From Rhizophagus irregularis (taxonomy: Eukaryota > Glomeromycota > Glomeromycetes > Glomerales > Glomeraceae), in NCBI RefSeq assembly GCF_026210795.1, contig NC_089443.1:2728001-2792000 (forward strand): a DNA stretch of 64,000 nt. Reading direction: 5' to 3'. The first letter of the stretch is position 1, and each line of letters starts with the position of its first letter. Positions 26,566-40,227 of the stretch are shown one piece after another. A model generated the notes under the pieces. That model searched no databases, was not told the origin of the DNA, and worked only from the letters and a program-made list of their open reading frames with translations. Position numbers and translations under genes: made by a program.

Positions 26566-29500
26566 TACAAAAGATATTATATATATTTCGTGAAAAAATT
26601 ACGAGTATATTTTTTTTTTATTTCAAAATGTTAAAAAATAAATACAATATAGGAAAAATGGTTGTAATATATTGTTTATAGTTGTAATAATAATGAAAGA
26701 TTTTTTTTTTAATCGTCTAAAAATGATATTTTCGACACTGTCATTAAACAGGTAAGGGGAAAGAAATGAATAAATAAGAAGGGAACGGGTAAATAATATA
26801 ATTTTTTTTTCGTTTTTTTTTTTTGTTTGTTTATAAAATGTTTTTTTTATTTCGAACCTTTTTATTATAATGAATAAATAAATTTTTGTACACCGTCCGA
26901 CATATAGAAAATTTGAATAATTTTTTTTTTCGAGATGAGGACGGAAAGGAGGGAAGAAAAAGAAAAAAAAAGAGAGGGAAAAAAAATTTGACTAAACAGT
27001 AAGAAATGTGGAGAAAAATTTGTTTAGTAAACAAGTAGAGTATATTTTAATTGGGGGATACAATATCAAAAACCTGTAGCACGGTCATCATACATAAACT
27101 GAAAAAAAAAAAAACGAAAGTTGTATAAAATGAGTTTAGATTTTTATGTTGAATGTTTATCAAATGTTTTTAATTTTGGAAATGGGTTCATATGATAACA
27201 ATAATAAAAAAAAATTTACTTTTTTCACGTAAGTATCAATTAAAAAAAAAATATACTCTTTTTGTCAGTATTCAGAACAAATTTTATTATGAAAAATATG
27301 ACTTATATAATTTAAAGAAATTTTTTCTTTTATATTTTATTTTTATTATTCTTTTACAATTCCGGTCAAAATCTTGTTAGTGTTTCCACACTTTGTTGTT
27401 CAAATGTTACATTATCAAATTTTTTTTTTTGGACCATACGGTTATTTTTATTTTTAGTTTATTTTTCTAATACTTTTTTAATAAATGACGACAAATATTT
27501 ATTTATTCAAAATAAAACGGATAAATAAATATTAAAAATTATTAAATTACTCAAACACATACATTTATTTTTCGTTTTCCCTGTTAAAAGATAAAAAGAA
27601 AAAAAAATAAAATTAAAAAAAATAAAATAAAAATAAACGCATGTATAAGATTAACCGCGCGAAAATCATATATAATAAATATGCAAAATAAAAAAATCTA
27701 TGCAAAAAAAAAAAAAAAAAATTATAATAATAATTTTAATTATTAAAGAAAATCTGCGCAATGTTACTTTAATCAGCTGCCTGTGCGGGCGTTAAAAAAA
27801 AAATTAGGCAGTATTTGTTTTGTTAACTGATAACATAAATAATATAATCAATATGCATATCACCCACATTCCTGCATTCATTCTTATCTATCGCATTTTT
27901 TTACGTATTCTTTAACGTTACAATATTATTTGGCCCTTACTATGTTTATTATTGTAACACTCTCGTATCCTTTGCTGTTCGTTACATATTTTTCGATCCA
28001 ATGAAAATCTTTTCGGTTTAATATGTTTATCGCGTTAATTTATTCCTTTCATTTTATTAATTATTTATGGTAATCAAATTATTTAATTTTGATGATTATT
28101 AATTGAATGTTAATTTATTTTAACTTTATGTGTTAAAAGATTCATGTGATGCTGCTAAAATAAGATCTACAACTTTCGAGAAAAGTTTTGGAACACGGAA
28201 AAACTCAATCACAAACAAATAAAGAAGAATAATAAAAAAATTTTAAAATTTTCAACAGTTTTTATTATTTATATCGTTCATCGGCACTTCACGCGTAAGA
28301 AAGAAAACTATTGCTTATAAATTATTTATAACTAATTAATTTATTTCGGAGAAATATCATAAATGGAATTAAAATTTTTTTTTTTTTCGGAATTTACGAA
28401 ATACACAAGTGATAAACAATGTACTGTATGAATTAGATCTCCGAAAGACAATCCCGTTAAATTTACTTATTATTATTTATTTTTTCTAAAATATTTTTTC
28501 AGAAACTTCTTGTATTATCTAATTTAAATTATAATTATATATATATGGATGTTACCGTTTAACAGTTATCTATTATTATCACTACCCAAAAGATACGCCA
28601 TCCGGGTATGATACAAAAATACCTGATTTATTTTCATTATATAATATTCGTGGCCAGTTGTAGGTAACTTTGTGTGATACATACTAATATACATAACCAA
28701 AATTAGTCTAATTCTACAAAGAATTATGATGAGGCGAAATAATAAACGGAGAGAGAATGGGAATTTGTTGTTCTTTTATTCGAATTTTAGAATATCAATA
28801 TGTTTATCAGTAGTAAAATGGTTAGTATTTTTGATATACTTCCAATTGGGACCTTCGTAATAATATTAGTGGGATGTAAGCGAAGCGATTCTAAGTTTAT
28901 ATTTATAGTATGTAATAAATTATATTTAAAAGTATGTAAATATAACAGTTAATACTGCTAAATACTGCTAAATACTGCTAAATACTGTTAAAACTTGTGT
29001 TTGAAATCATATAATCATACTGTATAACTCTGAAAAGGGCTCGGTATATCGATACCGATATTATTCCATCAGTAAATGCGTCTGTAATTCGTTTGGAATA
29101 TAATTAGTTACAGGAATATTTACCTGTTATAAAGGTTAAAATTAGAAATTCTTGCCTTACAGTTCACCCTCACTATAGTGAATCCCATGGGCTGGAGATT
29201 AAAATTCGTTACTGAGGGCTGTGCTTGAATTTTTCTTCATTATAGCAAGTTATTCACTATATAAACTGGGTTAATTTTTTTTTTAGAAAACCCATTTTTT
29301 TAAAAATATAGGTATAATTTGAGTTTTCGTATGAATCCGTCTATATGACTATATCCGTACCTATTTATATCTGTATGCTGGTTTGACTATATGCATATAT
29401 ATACAAATTTTTAATTATGATCAGTGTCTATTACGTGTTGTGATTACAGTCGTTCTGCCTTAAATTACTAATCCAAATCGAATTCAATTTTCTATATTAT

Positions 29501-31133
29501 TATGAGGTTTTATTTTTGGTGTATTTAATTGGCTAAATATCATGTGATTGCTCTATAGAAACGGTTGAGAATTATTGCGGTTTTAGCCAAAACTGAAACT
29601 AGTTCAAGAAGTTGAGGTTTTTTTTTTTGCCAAAGGATTCAGAGGATTCAAAGGATTCAAAGGATTGCGTTTATATTGCATAATTATGATTCTACTTTGA
29701 TAATTTTTTTTTCCCAGTTTAAAAAATTTTTTTTTAAAAAAAAAATTCATTTTTCAAAATTTTCATCTTTTTTAGATTATTTTTTGAGATTATTTCCAAA
29801 GATGGGTTATAAAATTAATTATTATAACATTCTATAATGAATATGGTAAATAATTATTTGCCACATATGCTAAAAAAAATCACGTAATTCTATTTTCACT
29901 ATTGCCCGATATGCAAAGTGTATAATTTAAAATTTTTATGCATAATAAATTAAATATATTAATGGATTTCCCGTAAACACAAAAAAATTACTGATTTATG
30001 ATCCGTTTACTATATATATATATATCATTACTTAAGTTATAACCTTTTGAATTTTATTTGTCAAACACCCAAAAAAAATTCCAAGTTTCTTCTAAAAAAT
30101 CTATATTTTTTTTTTACGATAGATAAAAAAAAATAATAATTTTTTTTTTGTTTATAGCGTTCGGGAAAACAACGCCCGCTTATTTGGCTTATTTCGCTTA
30201 TTCTCACACTCGGTTAATTCCGGAATTTATATAAAAAAAAAATATTATTATTTAATCTTATTATTTAATATTATTAATAATTAATGATTTACTTCATTTT
30301 TTTCTATAAATTGAAATATTAATCATCCAATAATGTTATAATATTAATGAGTAAGATAATTTAAGATAATTTTTTTTTTTAGCCCAAAAAAAATAATAAT
30401 AATAATAATAATAATCTAATCAAGGTAAAACTTTTCACCCAATACGGATAATTAGTGATTCCATTTTTTCAAATGGAAATAAAAAGAATTTTTTTTTTCT
30501 TTTTTTGACGGTTTAGTTAAATTTTTTTAGGATGATTTTCATGTGAAAAAAATTAGTTATTTATATAATTATAAATCTTTTTAAATAAATTTGAATTTTA
30601 AAAATTTTTTTAAAAAAAAAAATTTATAATTTTTTTTTTATTATTATTACAGATCCCAAAATAATGACCCTTTTCTTTCCTTAAATAAAATATTTTATTC
30701 TAAAATAATTTATTATAATAAAAATTTTTACTAAAATAATTACAAAAATGATTACGTAAATAATGTGCGAAAATGACACAAAACCTAAATTAAGCATGAG
30801 CCACTTTAATGACATAATAAGAATCTCATTTAAACAAAAATGTGATAATTCGCCACCTCAACAATAATAAATATATAATTTTTTTTTTTATTTTGTTTAA
30901 CATATTTAGAATTTACATTAATTGAATTATTGACAGGTGGGCGCACATACACATAACTTTGACGCACAAATAAAAATACTTTTTCGGAATATATCGTTTA
31001 CCTTTGAAAAATTATTACGTATTTATCACGGACTAATGCATTTTAAATAAAAATTATTTGTTATACAATTTTAATCTAAATTTTTTTTTTTTTATCATTG
31101 TTCAGTTCAAAAAAATTTTATATAAAGGCGGTC
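26566..31133. other. 4.6-kb gene-free interval between divergent BEM2-like and GPD genes
   Basis: This is extremely AT-rich DNA with homopolymer runs, and no reading frame has codon structure or homology. It must contain both promoters and leaders. Visible small features are four copies of an AATACTGCTA unit near 28953, GGATTCAAA repeats near 29636-29670, an ATA/AAT microsatellite near 30400, and several T-run/A-run hairpins. No tRNA or other RNA gene was recognised. Confidence 0.6.
28950..28992. repeat. short tandem repeat, 10-bp unit
   Basis: AATACTGCTA (last copy AATACTGTTA) repeats four times head to tail. It lies in the gene-free interval upstream of the BEM2-like gene. Confidence 0.85.
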
Positions 31134-32663
31134 ATGAAATTGCGTTATTTCTTAAATCAATTTAATCAATTTAAATTATATAATAATACAAGTAAATTTT
31201 ATCATAATAATTTTCTTTTAAATAAATCGAACCATCTCCCAATTTTAAAAAGATATCTTATTCATACAATGATTAAAGAAGCAAGAATCGTTGATGTTGA
31301 GAAAGTTGCTGTTATTGGAAGTGGAAATTGGTATATATTATTATATATATTATTATCTTTAGAAAATCATTTTACCCTTTTACAGTGATAAAAACGTTTG
31401 TTTGCTAATCAAAAATCTACATTTTACAGGGGTACTGTGATCGCAAGGATGTTAGGGACAAATGTTGTTCAACAAAAAGGATTCGATCATGAAATTAAGA
31501 TGTGGGTTTATGAAGAAATGGTCGGTGAAAGAAAATTAACTGAACTAATCAACGAAAAACATGAAAATGTAAAATATTTACCCGGAGTTAGTATTCCTGA
31601 AAATGTTATAGCTGTGCCTGATCTCTTGGAAGCTGCCGAAGGTGCTACGATTCTAGTAATAGTTATTCCTCATCAGGTACTATCTTATTTCATTATAACA
31701 ACAATATATTTTTAAAGAACTTTCACTTATAATATATATATATATATTTTTTTTTAGTTTGTAAATGATATATGTGGTAAATTAAAAGGAAAGGTTCATC
31801 CAAAAGCTAAAGCAGTCTCTTTAGTTAAAGGATTTGATACCACACAATCAGGAATTCGTCCAATATCACATGTGATCAAAGAAGCTTTAAAAATCCCGGT
31901 TTGTACACTTTCTGGTGCAAATTTAGCAAATGAAATTTCAGAAGAAAAATTTTCCGAAACAACCATTGGATATAAGAATCGTCAAGAAGGAGAATTATTT
32001 AAAAGATTATTTGAAACAAAATATTTTAAAGTTGGTATAGTCGATGACGTTTTAGGGGTTGAATTATGTGGTGCATTAAAAAATGTTATCGCTATAGGTG
32101 CTGGTATAGTTGATGGTTTAAAATTGGGTGATAATACCAAAGCTGCTATTATTAGAATTGGTTTATTGGAAATGAAAAAATATATTAAAATGTTTTATAA
32201 GGGTATCAAGGATGAAACTTTTTTTGAAAGTTGTGGTATTGCTGATGTAATTACAACTTGTTATGGCGGTAGAAATAGAAAAGCTGCTGAGGCCTTTGTT
32301 GTTACAGGAAAGGTAATTATAATAGTATTTATTCATATAATTTAGTATATATATAATTTAGTTTATGTGTATGTTAACGTATATGAATCCTTTCTTTTTT
32401 TTTCCTAGTCATTTGAACAATTGGAGAAAGAACTTCTCAATGGTCAAAAATTACAAGGAACGCTTACTGCAAAAGAAATCTACTCTGTTTTGCAACGAAA
32501 AGGATTGGAAAAAGAGTAAGTAATGTTAATATTTTTTTAAAATATATAATTCTTTACTCATTTCTTTATTTTTTCTCTCGATAGATTTCCTCTATTCACA
32601 ACCGTTTATAAAATCGTATCTGAGGGTTTAGATCCTCGTAAAATTGTTGAAGATATTGTTTAA
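31134..32663 (+). CDS. GPD1: NAD-dependent glycerol-3-phosphate dehydrogenase
   Basis: Five exons (31134-31330, 31430-31676, 31758-32312, 32409-32515, 32585-32663) give 394 residues. The NAD loop reads [16 protein letters not shown], formed across the first splice; the catalytic region has [20 protein letters not shown] with the active lysine, and the substrate loop [13 protein letters not shown] is intact. It converts dihydroxyacetone phosphate and NADH to glycerol 3-phosphate for lipid backbone, glycerol and redox shuttling. The first 45 residues ([19 protein letters not shown], then [11 protein letters not shown]) are basic with no acidic residues and look like a mitochondrial presequence; a second ATG at 31269 would give a plain cytosolic form. 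Neither start has a strong context that decides. An unused AG lies just inside intron 1 at about 31384. Confidence 0.93.
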
Positions 32664-34057
32664 AAAAAGGCAACCAATTTTTTTTTTTTAAAGAATTAAA
32701 TTTTGCATTTTTCATCACCATTTCTATAGACTTTTTTCAATTATCACAAAGTACATTTACTTATAGATGGGCTTTCTTTTTCTCTCTCTTTTTACATACA
32801 TATGTATTTTCAAAAAAAAAATTTTTTGTACGATAAAATAAAAAATAACATTTTTTTCGGATAAATTCTCAATTGGATCTAACAAGTTTCATACTATACG
32901 ATATTGCGTTATTTGTTTATTACAACTCACTAATATTTATAATTGCTGTGTGCTTAAAACATAATATATATAATAAGTTCTTTCATTACAAGTATTACAA
33001 GATATAAAAAAATAATAATTTTATTCGAATTTTATTGGTCAATCGATCAGGTCATGCCGATTTTTTGATATACTGATAATTTAACTAAATATATTTTAGG
33101 TATTTTAAATATATTATATTGTTTAGAAGTTTCTATAAATCTAATTATGCTTTATTTATACTAACATATAACATATTAAATTATCAAACATGATCTTGTC
33201 TCACTGACGCAATAACCATCATTTAGAGTTGAAATCTCGATCGAAATTGCGCCTTCAGCTTATATAATTATTTTATCGTTATATTGTTAGGTTGTTAGTT
33301 AGGTTGTTAGGTAACACAAGCAATATTCCAATTACTATTCAAAGTACTATTCAAAGTTTTATTTTTAAATTTATTTAATACAATTTACATAACAACTTTT
33401 TGTTCTCGACAAAAATTTTTTTAATTCGACTTCTTTCTCGACTAAGTAAGTCATAATCCTTTTTTTAAAAACAATAAATAATAAAAATTACGTATAGAAA
33501 GAATAATTAAAATAATATAAAGTGGATCCTAAATTATTTTTTTGTCAGAAAAATATGCATCCCAATGATTTTTTAAAATTACGCGATTGTGAAATTAATC
33601 AGAATGAAAAGAATTATAACTTGATAAATCATGGAAAAAAATTTTATCACTAATTTATGATTCAAAAGAATATGTTGCATGTTTAGCTCTTAAAGATATA
33701 ATGGATATAATAGAAAATATGGAAACAAAAAAAAATTTAGAAAAAAAAAATTAATCAAATCATATAATAAAAAGAAATTATAATCAAAAAAAAAAAATTC
33801 AAAAATCAAAAAAAAAATTTATTGGTAAAAGTATCAAAAGTTTTTATTTTAATTGGCTTAACCAAACAAAATATCTAACAAAAAAAAATTTTTTAAATAT
33901 TCATCATGCCAAGAATTTTGTAAAAAAAACAAAAATGTTTGAAGTTTATAATAATTCATTTATAGGAGAAGTAAAGATTGGTGACTTTTCTCGGAATGTC
34001 GATTGTAATACATTATCATGAATTATGTATCAGAGAAAATTCTTCTTTATTGGCTTT

Positions 34058-34413
34058 ATTAGTGCGACCCCCACCCCGTAAGTCACCCCTCTAAGGAAAT
34101 CGGTATTCACAAATCTGGAAAACCCGGATTTTTCCTGAATAACTGTCGATTTATTAGTGATTACCAGGGGAAATCTTGGGAAATTTTCAGTTATTTAAGT
34201 AGTTTCTCTTGAAAGTATGGTGGTGTTACACAAAGTTTTAACCCCTTGCTCATAGGAAAACTACTTAAATAATTGAGATTTTCTGCATGAATTCCTTCGG
34301 AGATCGCTAATAATCGACCCTTTCTACATAGTTATCCAAGAAAATTTAGGGTTTTCTAGATTTGTGAATACCGATTACCTTAGATGGGTGACATACACAT
34401 GGATCGCACTAAT
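34058..34413. mobile_element. foldback/MITE-like element, 356 bp
   Basis: The two halves are long imperfect inverted repeats of about 170 bp. Outer ends are ATTAGTGCGA and TCGCACTAAT; inner matches include TCTAAGGAAATCGGTATTCA against its complement and TTATTTAAGTAGTTT. There is no coding capacity. A target duplication is not certain. The arms differ at perhaps a fifth of positions, so the copy is not young. Confidence 0.82.
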
Positions 34414-34424
34414 TTGAAAACAGC

Positions 34425-34900
34425 GATAATCAAATATATGAGAAAGAATATATGGAATTGAATAATGAAAGAAAAGAAATCCATAAACCGGCATATAATT
34501 TGAATAATTTCAAAAGCTCTGATGTTGTAGCTATTATTATTGATGATGATAAAAAATTTTAAAACAGAAATCAGTTCAGTAAATATATTCAACATTTAAT
34601 AACAACAAATTCTTATTATGAAAAAGATCCAAAGATGAATATGAAGATGAAGGTGCTAGTGAAACTAGCGATGATAAAGAATATGAAGAGTCTGTTGAAT
34701 AAAGGAAAAGAAAAGTAAAAGTAAAAATGAGATAAGAAGTGACGAAGAAGAGTTAAATATTACTGATGAATATAAGTGTCCATACGAACAAGTGATCAAT
34801 TCTCAATTCCGTCCATTACAATTTAAAAATTATACGGTATTATTATCTGGAATGTTTTATGTTTATGATTGGGAAAAAGTTTAATAAAGAACGAAAATAA
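34425..34900 (+). pseudogene. polar coding relic of unknown family
   Basis: Short stretches with codon-like composition read YEKEYMELNNERKEIHKPAY and, further on, CPYEQVINSQFRPLQFKNY then LLSGMFYVYDWEKV. Stops and frame changes break it up. It may continue a relic at about 33550-34050 that the foldback element split. I do not recognise the family and assign no function. Confidence 0.35.
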
Positions 34901-37058
34901 AGAAGGAGGATGGTATTGTTCTATTTTTGCCACTTCAATCAAATTAAAGTGTCCGTTGTCGATGTATGGTAAAAATATTAGGTTTTTATCCCATCGGTAT
35001 TATGTACACCGATGGATTTTTTTGTAAATTACTCCACCGGTATAAAAAAAAGTATAAAAAAGTATAAAAAAGTATAAAATCCATATACATCGATTCTTCC
35101 CTCCCTATGGAATAACAAGTATATATTATTTCCGTGTCTAACATCATAATTAGACTTGAATGAACAACTGAAAAATGTTAATTCATCTCATCTGCAAAGT
35201 CAATATACGGTATATTCAGTTAGATAGTAATTATATCATAACTGACAAAAGAGAAAAAACGTTATATGGTTATATAACTGTAATGTATCAAAATCAATGT
35301 TGACAATTTATTACATACAGTAAGTTTTTTATTATTGTGAGTTCTGAATTTGTATCTGTTACAATTGAAATTATACCAATTTTGTATATATCAAACAGTT
35401 CGGCATAATTCTAGGTATTTGGGTTTGACTAAATTTTACATTATCTGGTTATTTATTTACAGCATTTCTATATGTAATTGTGACTTAAAAAACGCGTTTA
35501 AATTAAATTATGCCGTGTATGCTTTTTGAAGCTCATAGCCGAAAATCGCTAGACAAGCTCGAAGCAATGAAGGACAAAATATAATTGGATCAGTTTATCC
35601 GAACATTTCAGGGCACTCATTTATGCGAGAAGTAAACACTAATAGCTGATCATACCAGAACCATACTTATACGGAAGGCTGAAAAGCTAATTTTTATTTA
35701 ACGTACCAATGATATCAATGATACGAATAATGTCTTACTTTAATAGTTAATGTCATTATATACTACATATGGACAACCGAAGATGCATATTGCTAATCCC
35801 ATAGTTGCCGTATCTATTATTATTACAACTTTGAAAGTTGAGGTTTCAGACAAAAAAAAATAAATTTTTTTGCAAACAAAATTTGATTATTATGAGTAAA
35901 TTGGAAAAAAAATCTAAATGATTATTATGTATTTATAATTTACTGTAACACGATACGTCGATACGAGGAAAAAGAATTCATTCAATTTTCGTAATGTATC
36001 CCGTTAATTCTTTTTAAAAAATTTTTTTTTTCGAAATGAATATTTCAAAAATTAGTGAAAAATTCATTTTTATAGTTACTAATTATAAATAATGTATAAA
36101 AATTTAAATTATCATTTAATTATTTAATTTTCTTTGTGAATAGAGTTGTAGGCAATATATCCCAGGATCTTGATGACAAACAGCAGTTAAAGAGGAGAAT
36201 ATTTTATATCTTGCGAATTATGATATTTATGATATTCCGGCAAGTAATAATTTTTTGGGCAAATATTAAACATATGAGTAAATCTAGTATATCTACAGTA
36301 TATATATATAGGAGGCGTAAATGGTTTACAACTGGTCAAATTTATAGTACATTGACTAGCATATAAATAAGTTAATAAATAATATAAAAGTATTTATTAA
36401 CGTGTCCTATTTGTCAAATTTACTTATTGTGTTAATCGAAAATATTGCTGCCTACTATTGATATTACAATATTTTTAATATTTTTAATCAGCTGCTGCAA
36501 ATGGAAATATGCCAGGACTTAAGATCTGATCTATTTAAATCGCGTATTAGATATGCCATCCACAGTGTCACCTATTGCATGTTGAATATTACTATATCCC
36601 TACTTGAAGATCTTAATGTACCAAAACTTGCCTTTCATTCCGCTATATTATTAGATGATTTATATTTTGGTCCTTGATCGCAATTGGTAATTCCACTTTT
36701 TTTTTTAAAAAAAAAACAATAATGATGATGATGATAACAACTTGCGGTATAATCGCGTCTTTTAAACCTTTAAATGATTGTATGGTGTGCATGTTATGAT
36801 AATTCTTTTCTATTTGGTTGACTTTATTTTCTTTAAATATCTTAAATCCTTACTTATTAAAGAGTAGAATTAATACTATAGACAAAATTATTAAGGGCTA
36901 TTATTTTTTTTTTACCAAACTGTTCTGAATAATCACGATATATGCGGTTATTTAACAATCTGAAATTGACAATAGAATTTATAAAGTAGAGTGATAAATA
37001 AAATTTTATTGTGATCTTTTTTTTGCAAACTTGTTAATCCTGAACTAGTTAGATAATT

Positions 37059-37460
37059 AATGGATTGACGCCTATTTGATTTTATCCAATTCAGGTAAAA
37101 TCATTAATCCATTCTCCTTATTTGTAAAATACGGGATCGGATTATACAAATCTAATCCGTCGATCCAAATCCCTCATTAAGAATAAAACAAAAGCGGAAA
37201 GATTGAGTGTTGCTCAAACTTTATTCAATTCCAAATCAAACCAAATATGGAATGGATTGAGGCGGCGTCAATCAATTCGTTTTTACAAATAAAGTAATTA
37301 ATTTAATAAAAAAAAAAAAAATTTATATGCATGAGATGGTGGTAAAGAACAGGTTGATTTTGGTGTGGATTGGGAAATTTGATAGTAAAGTTCAATCCAA
37401 TCCAAATGAATATGGGTTGGATTAGGCGTCGACTCAATCCAATTGCCAAGTCATATATGG
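37059..37460. repeat. candidate inverted-repeat element
   Basis: The left end ATGGATTGACGCCTA and the right end, read in reverse (GGATTGAGTCGACGCCTAAT), share a GGATTGA...GACGCCTA core, and a third copy GGATTGAGGCGGCGTCAATC lies between them. Several ATCCAAT motifs repeat. No coding sequence. Boundaries are approximate. Confidence 0.4.
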
Positions 37461-38059
37461 GGTTTGAAACACAGTTTTATAATAATAGATAGATAATCTT
37501 CTAGATACTAACGGTATAACTGGGGCTAGTAAAATTTCGAATATGAACCAATTAGAGTAAATATTATAATACCAATCTTATACAATTGTATTATCTTTGA
37601 TTTTACACGTGTAACTTTTGTCAAGTTGGTTTTTATATTTCTAATAAGTTTGACATTTTAAAAGAACAAAGTGAAAGACAAACTCTTTATTTTATTATAT
37701 TAAAATAAACTTTATACAAACTATAATTTAGATAAGATTATTATGAATAAGTAAATTTTAAAATTTAAAAAACATTAATTCAAAAGAAATATTAAATGAG
37801 AGTATTATATAGCAAAGAAAATTACATTAATAAAATAATTTCTTACCACTAATAAAATTTTATTTTTATAAATATGTTTATATACCTATGCAGATATGTA
37901 CGTTTTGACTCCTTATATTCCTTCGAAATGCAACCTTATTAAAGAATAAACTATTTGAATACGTCAATACGACTTAAAATTAGCAACTTTGTGAGAAACG
38001 TAAAGGGCCTTTTTTGTTTTTTTTCGTCTAATTTCGATAAACATTATGATAATTAGTAT

Positions 38060-40227
38060 TCAGCATGGTACAAATTTATAAATAATAAACCATTTGGTTT
38101 TAATACCTATTTGTATTTCATTATTATCATCATCTGCGTTCTCTTCAGGTGATGTGGTATCTGTTGCCCCGATAGGTCTAATTTCAATATCTTTAGACGC
38201 TTTTACGAATGATTGAGTAGATTTTAGCGCCCACAATATGTGCAATAGAACAACAGTTCGACTATAATCATATCATACCTTGATTACCAAATATTTTATC
38301 AGCAAGTGTTTTGAGTTCAGTTGTCCAAGTCATCGGATTCAATGGCCCTAAAACATTTCCGATCAATTAATCATTGAACATAGAAATATTAACATGCGAA
38401 TTGAAATCACCTTTATTTCTGGATTCTCGTTCAGCACGTTCAATTAGTTGTTGATTAAGATAATTTTGATAGAGAGCCTCACCTTTTAATAAGGAAATTT
38501 CAATATTTAAAAAAAAAATAATCATTACATTATGTAGAAATTCAAAATTTGTATTTACGACGTTTATCAATCTCTTCCAAAATTTTATGTTGTTCGACAG
38601 ATATGGAAGGAAGCGATTGGCTTGTGATATTTTCACTTAATACGGAACTAGATATAGGAGTAGAAACGTTGCTTTCTCTCTTAGGCATCTTAGGACAAAC
38701 TAATTCTCTCTTCGTGATTTTATCAATCCACGAGTTAAATGTTATCTCTAAATCACGTGAAGTAGGCCGCATATCAGGATCATTATCCCAACAGGATTGC
38801 ATGACCTTAGAGTAATAGTCAGGTATATTCGAAGTAATCTTAGGACGGATTCCTATATACAAAAATTTATCAAGTAAATTTTCCATAAATTGAGAATGTG
38901 AATATATGACTAAAGACATGTTGCTACCTGAACAAATCTCTATTGCTAGGAACGCATCATATTCTCTTCCTTCAAATGGTCGTCTACCTGACCATAGTTC
39001 AAACATGATCATTCCGATGCTATAAACATCAGCCGCTCGAGTGTATGCTTTTTTACGCAAAACTTCCGGTGCTACATAGGGAAGTACACCATGAATTTGC
39101 ACTTCATTTTTGTCAGCAGAAGTATTGTTCCAGCATAGACCAAGATCGCTTATCATGGTCCAACTACCGTCTCGTAAAATATTACCAGTGTGCAAATCTT
39201 TCTTTGAAATGGTATTATCATGATAGTGGTTGGGATCAATAAATTGTTTGTTAACTTTATTTTCGAACATGTTTATGAATAGCTCCGACCCAATATTCAA
39301 TTAGAAAGTCGCTTACGTGCAGGAGCCCAGCTTTATGAATGGTCACCAACCCAACTGCAATATCTTTAAGTGTGATAATCCTTTGTTCCCAAGTAAAAGT
39401 ATCAAAATTTCTGGAGTTATATTGTCGAAGATCCCCATCACGAGCATAAGATGTAACAACAATCAGTTCACGAGTGAATGGACAACGTGAGATACCATAA
39501 CAGCGCACGACATGAGTAACCAAATTGCTAAATTGGTGGTATGCGCTTAACTATTCAAATGTTATGCTATTAGCAAGGAAACAAGAATAAGAGATATTTA
39601 GCATCGATAAATTGTCACGTACCTCATAAAAATCTGATGTCATATTATCGGAATTCTTTATTTGTTTTAAAATTATCACATCCGAATTCACCTGTTCCCA
39701 GCCTCGTTTCCAATTGTTTGCAGTAGTATCCCATGCTCGTATAGGTCCTTGAGGCCAATGTGCCGTAAATCTAATAATTAATTAACAAGTCAATAATGGA
39801 TTAGAGATATAACTTATGTTTATTAACGTAATTATACCTACACCGAACTATTACCACCATCTGCAAGATGCTTCACATTTGTGAATTCTTTATATTCTAT
39901 CCATTCTAGGACTGACCTAACGTTGATAGCTTTAAGTTGCGCTATTTGAATAAAGTTATCAAGTTCTTTGTTTTCGCTTGACCAATTCGTGAAATTCTTC
40001 CGAAAATATTCGCTATTACAATATTGGCACCAGTCATATCCGGTTTTTGAACCCTTGCATTGTTCACATTGGCCAAACGGGTTTGTATTAGAAATGTTGG
40101 TTGAATGTTTTGTGTGTGACTTCTCACCGGAGGTCGATGCCGGTAGTGAGGGGGATCTAGTAAAAGTGAAAGGATTAGTACTAGAATAGCCCGGAACTGA
40201 TTTAGGAGGGATGTTAGTGGAACTCAT
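38060..40227 (-). CDS. Glomeromycotina-type protein kinase with zinc-knuckle N-terminus (possibly broken)
   Basis: Eight exons are recognised: about 39839-40227, 39623-39770, 39317-39550, 38928-39201, 38559-38852, 38411-38482, 38279-38347 and 38060-38199, about 539 residues. The N-terminus has CEQCKGSKTGYDWCQYC (CxxC-x9-CxxC), seen in the large kinase expansion of these fungi. The kinase part shows LADGGNSSV (glycine loop), VIILKQIKN (lysine), catalytic loop LLHKDLHTGNIL formed across a splice, SDLGLC in place of DFG, APEVLRKKAYTRAADVYS and DNDPDMRPT. Exons 2-8 join in phase to a stop at 38060. Exon 1 does not join exon 2: the only good donor near 39838 follows an in-frame TAG, and the GTGTAG donor just before it gives the wrong phase. 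The copy is therefore either disrupted there or spliced unusually. Targets are unknown. Confidence 0.78.

Larger units (their letters stand above)
32664..38059. other. 5.4-kb intergenic region with repeats and coding relics
   Basis: No intact gene is seen. It contains a foldback element (34058-34413), polar coding-like relics on both sides of it, a candidate inverted-repeat region near 37060-37460, and a GTTAGGTT repeat near 33288-33312. The remainder is AT-rich without features I can support. Confidence 0.6.

Noticed and set aside
31384-31429. Early acceptor in GPD intron 1
   Set aside because: Using it gives a frame that breaks the GSGNWG loop; the acceptor at 31429 restores it.
36136-36366. 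76-residue open frame in the intergenic region
   Set aside because: No homology, no supported introns, and composition like the surrounding AT-rich DNA.
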